The notes: generated from the letters alone by a model not told the origin. A stretch of 64,000 bases of DNA from JBBSDP01 sp038240605 (GCA_038240605.1 JBBSDP010000005.1:1-64000), one strand, 5' to 3'. Counted from the stretch's first letter, positions 1 to 10,068 are shown. Numbers and translations: made by a program.

Positions 1-135
1 AAACTGTTGATGCCCGAGCCGGGAACCTGCGGCTGACCGCCTAAAAAACTTCGGCGTGTGGTGGAGACCTAAATCCGGTTTTCCTCGATTGGATTAAAAT
101 AATGAGGGTCGGCGCTCGGAAGTGCGAAAGTCAGG
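1..135. other. Unassigned left edge
   Basis: No supported gene lies here. The stretch is GC-rich over the first 60 bases, with short self-complementary pieces, and becomes AT-richer around positions 70-105. It lies downstream of argJ, which ends at 136 on the minus strand. It could be the 3' end of a structured RNA or of a gene cut by the window edge. I could not match it to tmRNA or 6S RNA with confidence. Confidence 0.3.
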
Positions 136-1350
136 CTAGGTGTGGTAATCGGCGTTGATCGTAACGTAATCCCTGGAGAGGTCGCAGGTCCAGACGACCG
201 CTTCGGATTTGCCGAGATGACAGGCCAGTTCCACTTTTACGTCGGGCGCGTGCAGGGCCGTACTCAGCTTTCCAGCGTTGAAGGCCACCGGCCCACCCTT
301 GCGGAATACGACGATTCCCTGGAGCCGTAATTCGGCGCGGTTGGGGTCGAACCGGACGCTGGCCATGCCTGCGGCGGAAACGATTCGTCCCCAGTTGGGG
401 TCGTTGCCATGCATCGCACATTTCACGAGGGGCGAATTGGCGATGGCGCGGGCGATGGCGCGGGCGGCCGCATCTGATGGGGCCGACTTCACGACGATCT
501 GCACTACCTTGGTCGCGCCCTCGCCGTCGGCGGCAATTTGATAGGCGAGGTAGCGGCACACGTCTTTCAGAGCCGCGGCGAATTTCCGCGTGGCCTGAGA
601 GGAGTCCATCTTCACGCCTGATGCACCAGAGGCCATGATGGCCGCCGTGTCGTTAGTGCTCATGTGATCGTCCACCGTTACCGCATTGAAGCTTTCCTCC
701 GAGGCTTCACCGAGTGCGCGGCGCAGCACCGTCGGTAAAATGCGGGCGTCGGTGGTGAGGTATGCCAGCATCGTTGCATGCCGCCCGGGCAGGACCATGC
801 GCGGGCCGATCATTCCGCTCCCCTTGCAGACGCCGGCCACGCGGACCACAGATCGCCCCACGCGGAATTCGGTGGCAGCGGCCTTTCGCTTCAGGTCCGT
901 GGTGAGGATCGCATCGGAAAAGAGCAATGCGTGTTCTTCGGTGGCGCCTAGCGCTTTGGCGGCGGCGTCGATGCCACTCGTGACCTTCTCCATCGGCAGG
1001 TGATGGCCGATGATCCCCGTGGAAGAGGGAAGAATCTGTGTCGCCGCGCAGCCGAGCAGATCGGCGGCCTGAGCGCACATCCGCCGTGCATCGCGTTCGC
1101 CGCGGGCGCCAGTGCAGGCGTTTGCGTTACCGGCGTTCACGACCACAGCCCGCAGCTTTCCGTTCGTCACATGCTCACGGCCGATCTTTACCGGAGCGGC
1201 GAACACTTTGTTGGTCGTGAAGACCGCGGCCGCCGTCGCCAACTGATCGCAGACCAGCAGCCCGACGTCTGGATTGCCGGACGACTTGATGCCCGCGGGC
1301 ACGCCGGCCGCGCGGAAACCCTGGGGGGAGAGCAGATGTAGTGATGCCAT
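136..1350 (-). CDS. argJ: Bifunctional glutamate N-acetyltransferase / amino-acid acetyltransferase ArgJ
   Basis: Moves the acetyl group from N-acetylornithine to glutamate (the cyclic arginine pathway) and may also make N-acetylglutamate from acetyl-CoA. The 404-residue length is normal for the family. Visible motifs are NAGNANACTG (residues 72-81), LPSSTGIIG (107-115), KGSGMI (176-181), and the self-cleavage site HATML, where Thr193 would become the N-terminal nucleophile of the beta chain. The C terminus ends in YVTINADYHT, typical of ArgJ. One oddity is about six extra residues (around VLPGRH, 186-191) just before the cleavage Ala-Thr, where most ArgJ proteins read GMIxPxMATML. No other arg genes are adjacent. 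The identification is secure; the bifunctional activity is inferred. Confidence 0.95.
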   Translation of the reverse strand: MASLHLLSPQGFRAAGVPAGIKSSGNPDVGLLVCDQLATAAAVFTTNKVFAAPVKIGREHVTNGKLRAVVVNAGNANACTGARGERDARRMCAQAADLLGCAATQILPSSTGIIGHHLPMEKVTSGIDAAAKALGATEEHALLFSDAILTTDLKRKAAATEFRVGRSVVRVAGVCKGSGMIGPRMVLPGRHATMLAYLTTDARILPTVLRRALGEASEESFNAVTVDDHMSTNDTAAIMASGASGVKMDSSQATRKFAAALKDVCRYLAYQIAADGEGATKVVQIVVKSAPSDAAARAIARAIANSPLVKCAMHGNDPNWGRIVSAAGMASVRFDPNRAELRLQGIVVFRKGGPVAFNAGKLSTALHAPDVKVELACHLGKSEAVVWTCDLSRDYVTINADYHT

Positions 1351-1461
1351 GGGTCGGTGAGATTACGGGCCGAAGCCCGCACGATAAAGCGGCGGAGTCA
1401 CGTTCGACGTCGGAAAAGGCTTGGGGATGAGGGTCAAGCGTGGCACTGATGCCTGGCGCGT

Positions 1462-1896
1462 TCAACCTTCTGCGTTGCGCTTCAGCGGCCAGGCCGGGTC
1501 GATGAGCGTCGGCATGGGCTCGGGGTTGCCGCGGATGTCGTTGTCGATGAATTGCTGCCAGCGATCGAGAATCTCGGGGTGCTGGCGGAGGAACGTCTGC
1601 CACGCCGCGTGATACGAACGCAGGTAAAATGTCTTGTCCCCGTTCGCCGCCAATTCGCGCTTCAGGTCCTGAGCCTGGGCCTGGGCGGCGGTGAGCTGCT
1701 TACTCAGCTCTTCCACCTTGGCCTTGAGGTTCTCGGTTTCCTTCGCCAACTCGTTCTTACGGTCCTGGGCGCTCTTGAGCTGCACCAGGGCGTCTTCGTA
1801 GCTCTTTTTCAATTGATCGGGCGACGGTGTGTCGGCGGCACTGATCAACGACGTGAATGACAGCAACACCGCAACCCCCCAAAGGCAGGCACGCAT
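1462..1896 (-). CDS. Secreted coiled-coil protein of unknown function
   Basis: A 144-residue protein starting with a clear signal peptide (MRACLWGVAVLLSFTSLISA, cleavage likely after Ala20-Ala21). Residues 25-85 are rich in K, E, Q and L with heptad spacing and should form a coiled coil. The C-terminal 50 residues look globular, with several aromatic residues (FYLRSYHAAWQTFLRQHPEIL). No catalytic motif is visible. It lies between argJ and a divergent membrane-protein gene, with no clear operon partner. It is probably a periplasmic structural or scaffold protein, but no function can be assigned from sequence. Confidence 0.75.
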   Translation of the reverse strand: MRACLWGVAVLLSFTSLISAADTPSPDQLKKSYEDALVQLKSAQDRKNELAKETENLKAKVEELSKQLTAAQAQAQDLKRELAANGDKTFYLRSYHAAWQTFLRQHPEILDRWQQFIDNDIRGNPEPMPTLIDPAWPLKRNAEG

Positions 1897-2020
1897 GATC
1901 CAATCCTTTCCAGACTCCAGAAGTTCCCCGGCGTCCCTTCAGTCGCGACCATTCTAAGACCCACGCCGTTGGCATACAATGTCGGAACTAACGGGACGAA
2001 CTTCGCGGGCGCGCCGGAAC

Positions 2021-3529
2021 ATGATCAGCTTTCCCTGCCGATGCAAGCATGTGTTTCAGCTCCCCGACGCCGAGGCGAGTGGTCTGGTGCAATGCCCGGC
2101 GTGCGGCTTGCTCAACGACGTCCCCACCCTCGCGGACCTGGGCCAGCTGGCCGATGACGGCACGTACGAGCTGGATAACTCCAACGTTCCCGCGCCTCCC
2201 GATCCCAACCGGGTGACCGAGCTAGGATACGTCTTCACCCGAAGCACAACCGACAAACAGGGGCGTGAGTTCGACCTGCGCCTCACGCCCGAAGATATCT
2301 CCCAAGCCGGCACGCGCGCCGGTCCGGCTCCCTCTGGGCTGGCGGCGGTCGGGACGCGACCCCGCTACGACCCGGAAACTGGAGAGCTGATCCGCCCCAT
2401 CGAAGTAAAGCGCGAGCCGATGGACGACATCGATCCCGCGACGATCCCCCTCGCCCGTCCGGCGGTGAATTACGCCAGCGGTTCGACGGCGCGGGTCGTG
2501 ATGACTCCCTGGGGCACACTCATCCGCCTGCTGATGCCGCTCAATGTGCTGGTGATGTTCATCATCTTCGCGATACACGGAACGGTACAGACGGTCGTCG
2601 GAATTCTCTTCGGCCCTGGCGTTGTCCTCTTCAGTCCGCTGTTGATCATCGTCCAGTTCCTCGTTGTTGCCCATTACGGCAACGTCGTCGATGAGATCGG
2701 CCCCGGGGAACACGATGAGCTGCCGCGTTTCCTGCGCGACCTGCGCTTCGGTGAAGACATATGGCTGCCCACCGTGGCGATGCTGGGCGGCTTCCTACTC
2801 TGTTATGCGCCCACGCTCTGCTGTGTGGCGGCAGCCACGGCGGGACCTTCGTGGTTCACGGTGCTGGCCATTTGCATCGTATTCCTCACCATGGTGGTGG
2901 TGATGTTTCGCCTGGCCTTGTCGATCATGCCGCTGGAACTGCGAGACGTCCGCTGGGGCGAAGACATCCTGCTGCCCATCGGTGTAACGATCCTGTCGTT
3001 GGCGATCGTCATCGGACCGGCGGCCCTCTGCTGCATGGCCGGCGCTTCGGAAGCGAGCCTGCTCGCGACCGGCGGCACGCTCGCCATCGCCGGAACGGTC
3101 CTGTTTCCCGCCGTCATCCTCACCCTCTGTACCAGCGGGTCGGCGATCAACCTGCGCCCGGACCGCGTCCTGGCATGCATCCGCATCTGCGGGAAGCGCT
3201 ATCTCTCGCCGCTGATTGCCTGGTCACTGGCGGTACCGACCTACCTGCTGGGATTATTTGGCACGACCGGGAGCAGTGCGGTTCTGATGAGCGGGTCGGG
3301 GGGATGGGCCAGGATCGCCCTGCTGACGATGCCTTCCCTGGTGATCGGCATCTACCTCATGCATGCATTCTGCTGGGAAATTGGCCTGCTCTACCGCTTC
3401 CATCACGAGGCGTTCCCCTGGCTGTTCCAGCGTTACGCCCGGCAAGAGCCGCGCATCGTCCGCCGGGTCTTCGCACCCCGCGGCGCGGCGGCCGGCGTTC
3501 CCCCGCGATCCCCCAACGCCTCTCGCTGA
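2021..3529 (+). CDS. Zinc-ribbon multi-pass membrane protein
   Basis: The N terminus carries a zinc ribbon (PCRCKHVFQLP, then CPACG about 20 residues later). A hydrophilic linker of about 140 residues follows, then about eight transmembrane helices from residue 165 on. The membrane part contains an internal duplication: GEDIWLPT...APTLCC and GEDILLPI...GPAALCC sit about 75 residues apart, each followed by a helix pair. I chose the ATG at 2021 because the zinc ribbon begins there. An in-frame ATG at 1979 would add 14 arginine-rich residues, and neither start has a strong ribosome-binding site. No transport or enzyme motif is visible. Planctomycetes have many such zinc-ribbon membrane proteins of unknown role. 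Confidence 0.8.
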   Translation: MISFPCRCKHVFQLPDAEASGLVQCPACGLLNDVPTLADLGQLADDGTYELDNSNVPAPPDPNRVTELGYVFTRSTTDKQGREFDLRLTPEDISQAGTRAGPAPSGLAAVGTRPRYDPETGELIRPIEVKREPMDDIDPATIPLARPAVNYASGSTARVVMTPWGTLIRLLMPLNVLVMFIIFAIHGTVQTVVGILFGPGVVLFSPLLIIVQFLVVAHYGNVVDEIGPGEHDELPRFLRDLRFGEDIWLPTVAMLGGFLLCYAPTLCCVAAATAGPSWFTVLAICIVFLTMVVVMFRLALSIMPLELRDVRWGEDILLPIGVTILSLAIVIGPAALCCMAGASEASLLATGGTLAIAGTVLFPAVILTLCTSGSAINLRPDRVLACIRICGKRYLSPLIAWSLAVPTYLLGLFGTTGSSAVLMSGSGGWARIALLTMPSLVIGIYLMHAFCWEIGLLYRFHHEAFPWLFQRYARQEPRIVRRVFAPRGAAAGVPPRSPNASR

Positions 3530-3581
3530 CAGGATGCGGCTACAATCGCACCTGGAATTACCAACGGCTCAGGAGGTCACC

Positions 3582-4905
3582 ATGGCCGAACGGACCCTTC
3601 ACGATTTAGCCTTTCCCACCCTTGATGATAAAAGCATGCAGTCGATCGCCAAAGTGGCGCACGTGCAGCGCTTCAAGGACGGCGACGCGCTCTTTTCCGC
3701 CGGGGATGCGGAGTTCAAATTCTTCGTGATCAAGAGCGGCAAGGTCGAGATCATCGACGTGACCGGCGACGCCCCCAAGGTCATCGTCGCACACGAGGCG
3801 CGGCAGTTCACCGGGGACATTTCCCACATGACCGGCAACCGCGCGATTGTCAGCGGCATCTGCCGCGGCGGGTGCGAGGCATACGCGATCTGCGACGATG
3901 ACCTTCAGCGCATGCTCCAGGACAACCAACGGCTTGCCGACGTGATCATGCAGGCGTTCATCGCGCGTCGTCAGCTACTGGAAAGTTCGCCGGATTTCGT
4001 TGGCCTGCGGGTAATCGGGTCTGGTTTCAGCCCCGATACCTTTCGCATCCGCGATTTCATGGCGCGAAACCACGTTCCAAACACGTTCCTCGACCTGGAT
4101 AAGGAGAAGGGTGTCGAGACCCTGTTGAAGCGGTTCAAGGTCACCATCGATCAAACGCCGATCGTCGCCTGCGCGGAAATGCTGGTGCTGCGCAATCCGT
4201 CGAATCGTGAGCTGGCCGAGGAACTCGGCATCCGCCGGCCGCTCGAGCAGAAGGTGTACGACCTGGTGATCATCGGGGCCGGCCCGGCCGGTCTGGCGGC
4301 TGCGGTGTACGGGGCGTCGGAAGGACTCTCGACGCTCATGCTCGAGCGCGATTCCCCGGGCGGGCAGGCGGGGTCGAGCATGCGGATCGAGAACTACCTG
4401 GGCTTTCCACTCGGCATCACTGGCGATGAGTTGATCAAGGGCGCCGTGCTTCAGGCACATAAATTTGGGGCCTCCATCTCCAACCCGTCGGAGGCGATGG
4501 CGATCGAAACAGAGGGGGCGTACTCCACCGTCAGCCTCGATGATGAGAAAGTGACCGCACGATGCCTGTTGATCGCGAGCGGCGCCGAATACGGCCGCCT
4601 CAAGGCCGAGGGGCGCGAGAAATTTGAAGGGCGCGGGGTCTATTACGCCGCCACCCCGGTCGAGGCTGGCAGTTGCGTTAATTCTGATGTCGTCTTGGTA
4701 GGCGGCGGAAATTCGGCGGGGCAGGCGTCCGTTTACCTTGCCACCAAGGCGCGCCGTGTCTTCCACCTGATTCGGGGCGACGACCTGTACAAGAACATGT
4801 CGAGTTACCTGGCCCGGCGGATCGAGCGATCGGAAAATGCCGAGCTGCTCAAGAACACGGAGATCATGCGCCCAGACGCCGCCGGCAAAGTCGTTCACTT
4901 GCTTG
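3582..4905 (+). pseudogene. Cyclic-nucleotide-binding domain fused to thioredoxin-reductase-like flavoprotein, 3'-truncated
   Basis: The ATG at 3582 follows a strong AGGAGG site. Domains in order: a cyclic-nucleotide-binding-like beta-roll (residues 1-130), a short thiol-oxidoreductase-like region containing NHVPNTFLDLD (about 165-175), then an FAD-binding pyridine-nucleotide disulfide oxidoreductase with VIIGAGPAG (about 228-236) and an NADPH site with VVLVGGGNSAGQAS. The usual CxxC pair of thioredoxin reductase is absent. Similarity stops after ELLKNTEI, around residue 425-440. The missing part, about 110 residues, would carry the GD-type FAD motif. The frame then stays open to a stop at 5687, but only by reading antisense to the opposite-strand gene. 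The product is therefore truncated or chimeric. The gene family is clear; whether the break is biological or an assembly error is not. Confidence 0.75.
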
Positions 4906-5615
4906 ATCCGCCACAACTCGAGATCCTGCCGCCGCACGTAGCCATCGAGGCGATCGAGGACCGTCTGCTGCTGCGCAGGCGTCATCCGCCATGGGTCGGC
5001 GGGGACTTCCAGTTCGCTGGCAAGACCCGCGATCGGAGTTCGCAACAGCGAAGCCAAGTCCTTCTGGGCGACGAACCCGCGGCGCGGCTCGCAGTCGTCA
5101 ATCAACGCGGCCACGCTGAGCAACGCACCACGATCCTTCACCACCGGAAAATCCATTTTGAACGTGTCGAGGAACTGGCGGAGCGATTCCTCGGATCTCT
5201 CGCCGTTTTGAGCGGTGCGCTGGAGAATCGCGATGACCTCCCCGACCGACTGCTCGCCGCACAGATGCAGATACGCGCAAAGCGGCCCGCTGCCGAAGTC
5301 GTCGTAATGACTCCGCGATGTTGGGTTGACGGCGAACCGCTTTGGCAGGAACGGCGCGGATCTCATCGCCATTACCAGACGGCCCGTCGGGACGAACAGG
5401 GCGCGCGTTCGAGTCGCCGCGCTTCCCAGCGCACAGTATTGGGTGGCCGCGGATCGAAACTCGGGGTTCGACTGCCAGCTTCGAATGGACGTTTCAAACG
5501 CGCGGAGCGACGTTTCGTCGGCAGGAGATACCGCGAACCCGATCGCGCCGAGCAAAACCATGAATGCCTGGAGTGCCAGCGCACGTCGACCGAGGAAATG
5601 GCGGCAGCAAGGCAT
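4895..5615 (-). pseudogene. Secreted protein of unknown function, 3'-truncated at junction with the convergent flavoprotein gene
   Basis: The ATG at 5615 begins a protein with a plausible signal peptide (hydrophobic stretch LALQAFMVLLGAIGFAVS). About 239 codons of ordinary composition follow, containing RSHYDDFGSGPLCAYLHL and CGEQSVGEVIAIL. Near 4899 the reading frame continues without a stop into sequence that is antisense to the flavoprotein gene and stays open to 3975. The natural C terminus is thus lost. It lies 31 bases downstream of the MoxR gene on the same strand. A longer start at 5663 would overlap that gene by 17 bases. I do not recognise the family. Confidence 0.55.
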
Positions 5616-5646
5616 GGAATCCGCCTGGAAATGTGCCCTCCCCGCG

Positions 5647-6690
<1,044 letters not shown>

Positions 6691-6692
6691 TC

Positions 6693-6809
6693 AGAGTTTA
6701 GAGTTTGGAGTTTAGAGTTTGCAGTTTAATTCAGAGGAAGGTTCACGGTTCAATGCCGAAGGCATCCGCTTCGACTTTCCTAAACTCTAAACTCCAAACT
6801 CTAAACTCT
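6693..6809. repeat. Long intergenic inverted repeat, 28-bp perfect arms
   Basis: Positions 6693-6720 and 6782-6809 are perfect reverse complements over 28 bases, with a 61-base spacer. Each arm is made of the short unit AGAGTTT/GGAGTTT repeated four times, so it has a 7-base period. It lies between the MoxR gene and the anti-sigma-like gene. A close relative with the same unit lies at 7775-7852, and a weaker one at 27889-27965. Confidence 0.9.
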
Positions 6810-6812
6810 CGC

Positions 6813-7769
6813 TTACTTTAATGTCTTGACCGACAGCACGGCAGGAATGCTGTCTCCCGGGGTCTTGCGGATGAAACGGACGCCGGGATAGCGGGGCGCA
6901 TCGCCGAGTTGGTGTGGTCCGGCCCAGATGCGCTTTCCGTTCAATTCAACGATGGCCAGGTCATGGCTCATCGTGAGCCGGACGCGAAGGGGACCGGTGG
7001 TCGCGGCGGGTAGGGCAGGCTCGGTGTTGCCGTTGAGCGCCACCTGCTGCGTATCGCCGATGAGCTGCCAGACGAGCTCGTGGGCGCTGGTGCCGCGGTC
7101 TGGGCTGAAGTCGGCGGAGGTCGAGATGAACACCTGCGCCACGACCGCGTCATTGGGGTGCGGCGGACGCACATCAGCCTCAAATGCAAACGATTGTGAA
7201 CCCGGCACCGGCGTGTCGGCCACGAGGCCGCCGCCCGCGAGGCCCGCCCCGGCTCCGGCCCGAAGCCCACTGGCTGTTTCCAGCGGCAGCTTCCCGATCG
7301 CGTGCCAGCCGGCCGGCATCGTCCTGTCGAAATTGCTCGCCGACTCGTTGGCGAAGTAAGTCCCCGCCAACTCGTCGATCGCGCCGTGACCCGTTTCGCC
7401 ATGCGGGAGCAACTGGAACACGACCGCCGCGACGACCGCCAGCACGGCCAGTACCGCCAGGATGGCAACGATCGTTGCCGTCGGCAGCGCCCGGTGTCCG
7501 CCGCCCGTCTTTTCCTTCTCCAACCCGCCAATCAGCTTACGGGTGAAGCCGGGCCCGGCCCGGACCGCGCGAAAATCCCGGCCGTGCGCCAGGTCCTCGC
7601 GGGCTCGGAGCAGCAGTTGGTATTCGTCGGCCTCCTTCGGCTCCACGCCGGCATTTCCAGCGCGCAGCTTGGCGACCGCCTCATGCCACTGGGGGCTCCC
7701 CGGACCAGCGCGCAGCGCATCGGTCAGGAGTTTGAGAAAGGGGTCGGCTTCTACGTCGGTTTGAGACAT
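6813..7769 (-). CDS. Single-pass membrane protein, probable anti-sigma factor
   Basis: A 318-residue protein. The cytoplasmic N terminus (residues 1-95) is mostly helical, a single transmembrane helix spans about 98-121, and the outer part of about 195 residues looks beta-rich, like a LamG or jelly-roll domain. It follows an ECF sigma-factor gene by about 90 bases on the same strand, and sigma-anti-sigma pairs usually have this order and topology. No zinc-binding HxxxCxxC motif is present, so it is not a ZAS-type anti-sigma factor. The role is inferred from position and topology rather than from sequence motifs. Confidence 0.7.
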   Translation of the reverse strand: MSQTDVEADPFLKLLTDALRAGPGSPQWHEAVAKLRAGNAGVEPKEADEYQLLLRAREDLAHGRDFRAVRAGPGFTRKLIGGLEKEKTGGGHRALPTATIVAILAVLAVLAVVAAVVFQLLPHGETGHGAIDELAGTYFANESASNFDRTMPAGWHAIGKLPLETASGLRAGAGAGLAGGGLVADTPVPGSQSFAFEADVRPPHPNDAVVAQVFISTSADFSPDRGTSAHELVWQLIGDTQQVALNGNTEPALPAATTGPLRVRLTMSHDLAIVELNGKRIWAGPHQLGDAPRYPGVRFIRKTPGDSIPAVLSVKTLK

Positions 7770-7774
7770 GGGTT

Positions 7775-7852
7775 GAGAGTTTAGAGTTTGGAGTTTAGGG
7801 AAGAAGGAGGCGCGAACTCTTATCTAAACTCCAAACTCCGAACTCTAAACTC
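7775..7852. repeat. Intergenic inverted repeat with AGAGTTT units
   Basis: Arms at about 7775-7800 and 7823-7852 pair over about 21 bases with one mismatch. They use the same AGAGTTT/GGAGTTT 7-base unit as the repeat at 6693-6809. The hairpin lies between the ECF sigma gene and its presumed anti-sigma gene. Confidence 0.8.
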
Positions 7853-7860
7853 TACTCCTG

Positions 7861-8607
7861 CTATTCCTCTTCGCTCTCCTCGCCGCCAATAGTCCTGGCC
7901 AATCGCTTGAGGCCGTGGAACATGCGCGAACGGAGGGTTACGGCCTTGGTGCCGGTGATGTCTTCCATCTCCGCGTACGAGAGGTCCTGGAAGATGCCCA
8001 GTACGATCACTTCTTTCTGGTCCGTCGGCAGGGTGTCCAGCGCTCGCAGCACGCGGGTGATCTCCTCCTGCTTTTCCACGTCGTCGGTGGCGCGAGCGGC
8101 GACCTGGTACGGGTCGCCGCTAATATCGATACCGTCGAGGTTCAGCTCCGTGATGTTGCGGATTGGGCTGCGCTTGCGCCGCCGGGATTGGTTGATCCCG
8201 AGGTTCCGAGTGATCGTGAAGAGCCAGGTGGAAAACTTGTGCGGATAGTGATAGGTCGCGCGGAAGCGGAAGGCGCGCAGGAAGACCTCCTGGCCGATCG
8301 ACTCCACGTCCTCGAGATTGCCCAGCATCCGGTAGAGGTAGGAGAGGACCGATGCGCTGTAGCGCTCGTAGAGCAGCTCGAATGCTTGCTTGTCTTCCTG
8401 CTGGGTCCGCCGCATCAACTCTTCGTCGGAGGCCTTGCCGAGCGGCACCGGCTTGAGTTCTTCGGCACCGGCCGGGGGAACGGGGGGGATCGGCGGGCGA
8501 ACGGCGACGCTGCCGCGTGTTGCGGCGGGGGGAGCGGGGCGATCCGCCGGACGCCGAGATTGCGTCTTGGCCCCATCTCGAACGTTTCGATTCGCGTCAG
8601 ATCGCAT
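7861..8607 (-). CDS. RNA polymerase ECF-type sigma factor
   Basis: A 248-residue sigma-70-family factor. Region 2 is visible as AFELLYERYSASVLSYLYRM followed by FSTWLFTITRNLGINQSRR. Region 4 is visible as LDTLPTDQKEVIVLGIFQ and LSYAEMEDITGTKAVTLRSR. The N terminus carries an unusual proline-rich extension of about 60 residues (PADRPAPPAATRG and onward) before the sigma fold; an internal start would remove part of it. The downstream neighbour is the single-pass membrane protein proposed here as its anti-sigma factor. The target promoters cannot be read from the sequence. Confidence 0.92.
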   Translation of the reverse strand: MRSDANRNVRDGAKTQSRRPADRPAPPAATRGSVAVRPPIPPVPPAGAEELKPVPLGKASDEELMRRTQQEDKQAFELLYERYSASVLSYLYRMLGNLEDVESIGQEVFLRAFRFRATYHYPHKFSTWLFTITRNLGINQSRRRKRSPIRNITELNLDGIDISGDPYQVAARATDDVEKQEEITRVLRALDTLPTDQKEVIVLGIFQDLSYAEMEDITGTKAVTLRSRMFHGLKRLARTIGGEESEEE

Positions 8608-8728
8608 TTGGGCTGCTGCGAACTACCTGCCCCCGCAGACCGGTGGATGGTAGTCGAACGCTTCACCCCGTCAACCACCGAACGGGCGATCTCGCACATG
8701 TCGTTACGGGACACCCGTTATGGCTTGC

Positions 8729-9616
8729 CTATCCCTCCGCCGACTCGTCCTTCTTAACGGTCGCAGGGTCTGTCGCGCTCATGGTGGCCTGCAGGCGGTC
8801 GAGCTTTTGGTGAAGCTGCATCACCTCCTGATGCGCTTTCAAGTTCACTTGATAATCGAGGTCAGCGCGAATGCGATCGCGCTCGCTCTGCTGGTTCTGA
8901 CTGATCAAAACGAACAGGGTGACGAACAGTGCCTCGACCGTCACGATCAGGCCCAGCACGCTGAAGGTCGGCGCGTCGTCGAACGGCCTGAACCGCCGCG
9001 TGTGGATGTGCGCGAGCGTGACGTTCACGATGATCCAGCAACTGAAGAGGCAGATGTTGAAGAGGACGAACGCGCGGCTCGCGCTGACGCTCGCCACTCG
9101 CTCCGCGATCCGCTGCCAGTTGGTCCGGTTCTGAGCGACCGCTTCGTTGACGTTGCGGATGCCGCGCACCTTCTCCACCGTCTCCCGCTGGCGGTGGCCG
9201 AGGATCGTGAGCATGTGAATGGCCGCGTCGGGGTGGCGCTGTAGAAATTTCAGGAAGTCGTCGCGGCCGAGGGCCAGCAGGTCGGCGTCGCTCTGGGCGC
9301 GGACCGTCGCGGTGCGGGGCCCGCCGTCCAGCAGGGAGATTTCTCCGAAGAAGTGGCCGGGGCCAAGTTGGCCAAGGATGACTTCCTTGCCGGTCTCGTC
9401 AGGGCAGGAAACGGTTACCTTGCCGCGCTGGACGATGTAAAAATCGTCACCCCGCTCCCCGATCCAGACGACCGGCTGCTGCGCCGCGAAGCGGCGCGAG
9501 CGGAGCAGCGCCTGAAGTTCGGCGCGCTCGGGAGCGGGGAGATTTTTGAACAGGGGGATCGCGCCGAGAACATCTTCGGCTAGGACCGGACGTTGCTCGG
9601 CGACCAAAGACGGCAT
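8729..9616 (-). CDS. Cyclic-nucleotide-binding domain / DUF1003 membrane protein
   Basis: A 295-residue protein. Residues 15-135 form a CRP-type cyclic-nucleotide-binding domain; the phosphate-binding cassette region reads FFGEISLLDGGPRTATV (89-105). A DUF1003 region follows, with two transmembrane helices at about 183-203 and 218-239 and a helical C-terminal tail (LKAHQEVMQLHQKLDRLQ). DUF1003 is a small membrane domain of unknown function. The fusion suggests a membrane process gated by a nucleotide or by another ligand of the beta-roll. Its start is only about 40 bases from the RNase P RNA, which is transcribed in the opposite direction. Confidence 0.9.
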   Translation of the reverse strand: MPSLVAEQRPVLAEDVLGAIPLFKNLPAPERAELQALLRSRRFAAQQPVVWIGERGDDFYIVQRGKVTVSCPDETGKEVILGQLGPGHFFGEISLLDGGPRTATVRAQSDADLLALGRDDFLKFLQRHPDAAIHMLTILGHRQRETVEKVRGIRNVNEAVAQNRTNWQRIAERVASVSASRAFVLFNICLFSCWIIVNVTLAHIHTRRFRPFDDAPTFSVLGLIVTVEALFVTLFVLISQNQQSERDRIRADLDYQVNLKAHQEVMQLHQKLDRLQATMSATDPATVKKDESAEG

Positions 9617-9641
9617 GGCACGGGATCTCCAGAACGGCTAC

Positions 9642-9647
9642 TATAAT
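9642..9647 (+). promoter_or_regulatory. -10 element of the rnpB promoter
   Basis: A perfect TATAAT lies at 9642-9647, about eight bases before the predicted 5' end of RNase P RNA. I see no strong TTGACA at the expected upstream distance. Confidence 0.7.
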
Positions 9648-9654
9648 CGTTATC

Positions 9655-10068
9655 GGCAGCGGTGGCTGGGGCGATCGCGGTTGGCGGACGAGATTTTCTC
9701 GCGTCCGGCCGGCTGAGGAAAGTCCGAACTGCGCAGGGCACGGTGCTTGATAACGTCAAGGCGGAGCAATCCGACGGAAAGTGCAACAGAAAGATACCGC
9801 CGGGTGGGTTTCCCATCCGGTAAGGGTGAAATGGTGCGGTAAGAGCGCACCGCGCGCGGGGTGACTCGCACGGCATGGCAAACCCCACCGGCAGCAAGAC
9901 CAAATATGCGGAGAGCCCTGGCCCGGGGCGACCCCGACGCGCTCGCGCGTCGGAGACATCCGCGGGTAGGTCGCTTGAGGCGGGCGGTAACGCCCGTCCC
10001 AGAGAAATGGTCGCACCGGCGGGAAACCGCCGTGAACAGAATTCGGCTTACCGGCCACCGTGTGCCGA
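9655..10068 (+). ncRNA. rnpB: RNase P RNA (class A)
   Basis: The catalytic RNA of RNase P, which matures tRNA 5' ends. Conserved blocks appear in the right order: GAGGAAAGTCCGAACT near 9715, GAAAGTGCAACAGAAAGATA near 9778, AGGGTGAAATGGTGCGGTAA near 9822, AGCAAGACCAAAT near 9893, and ACAGAATTCGGCTTAC near 10036. Helix P1 is formed by CGGTGGC (9660-9666) pairing with GCCACCG (10054-10060), which sets the ends. A TATAAT box precedes it and a strong terminator follows. Length is about 410 nt, typical of class A. The exact ends are estimated to within a few bases. Confidence 0.95.

Noticed and set aside
1..70. Possible 6S or tmRNA end
   Set aside because: Some self-complementarity is present, but conserved blocks of these RNAs could not be found.
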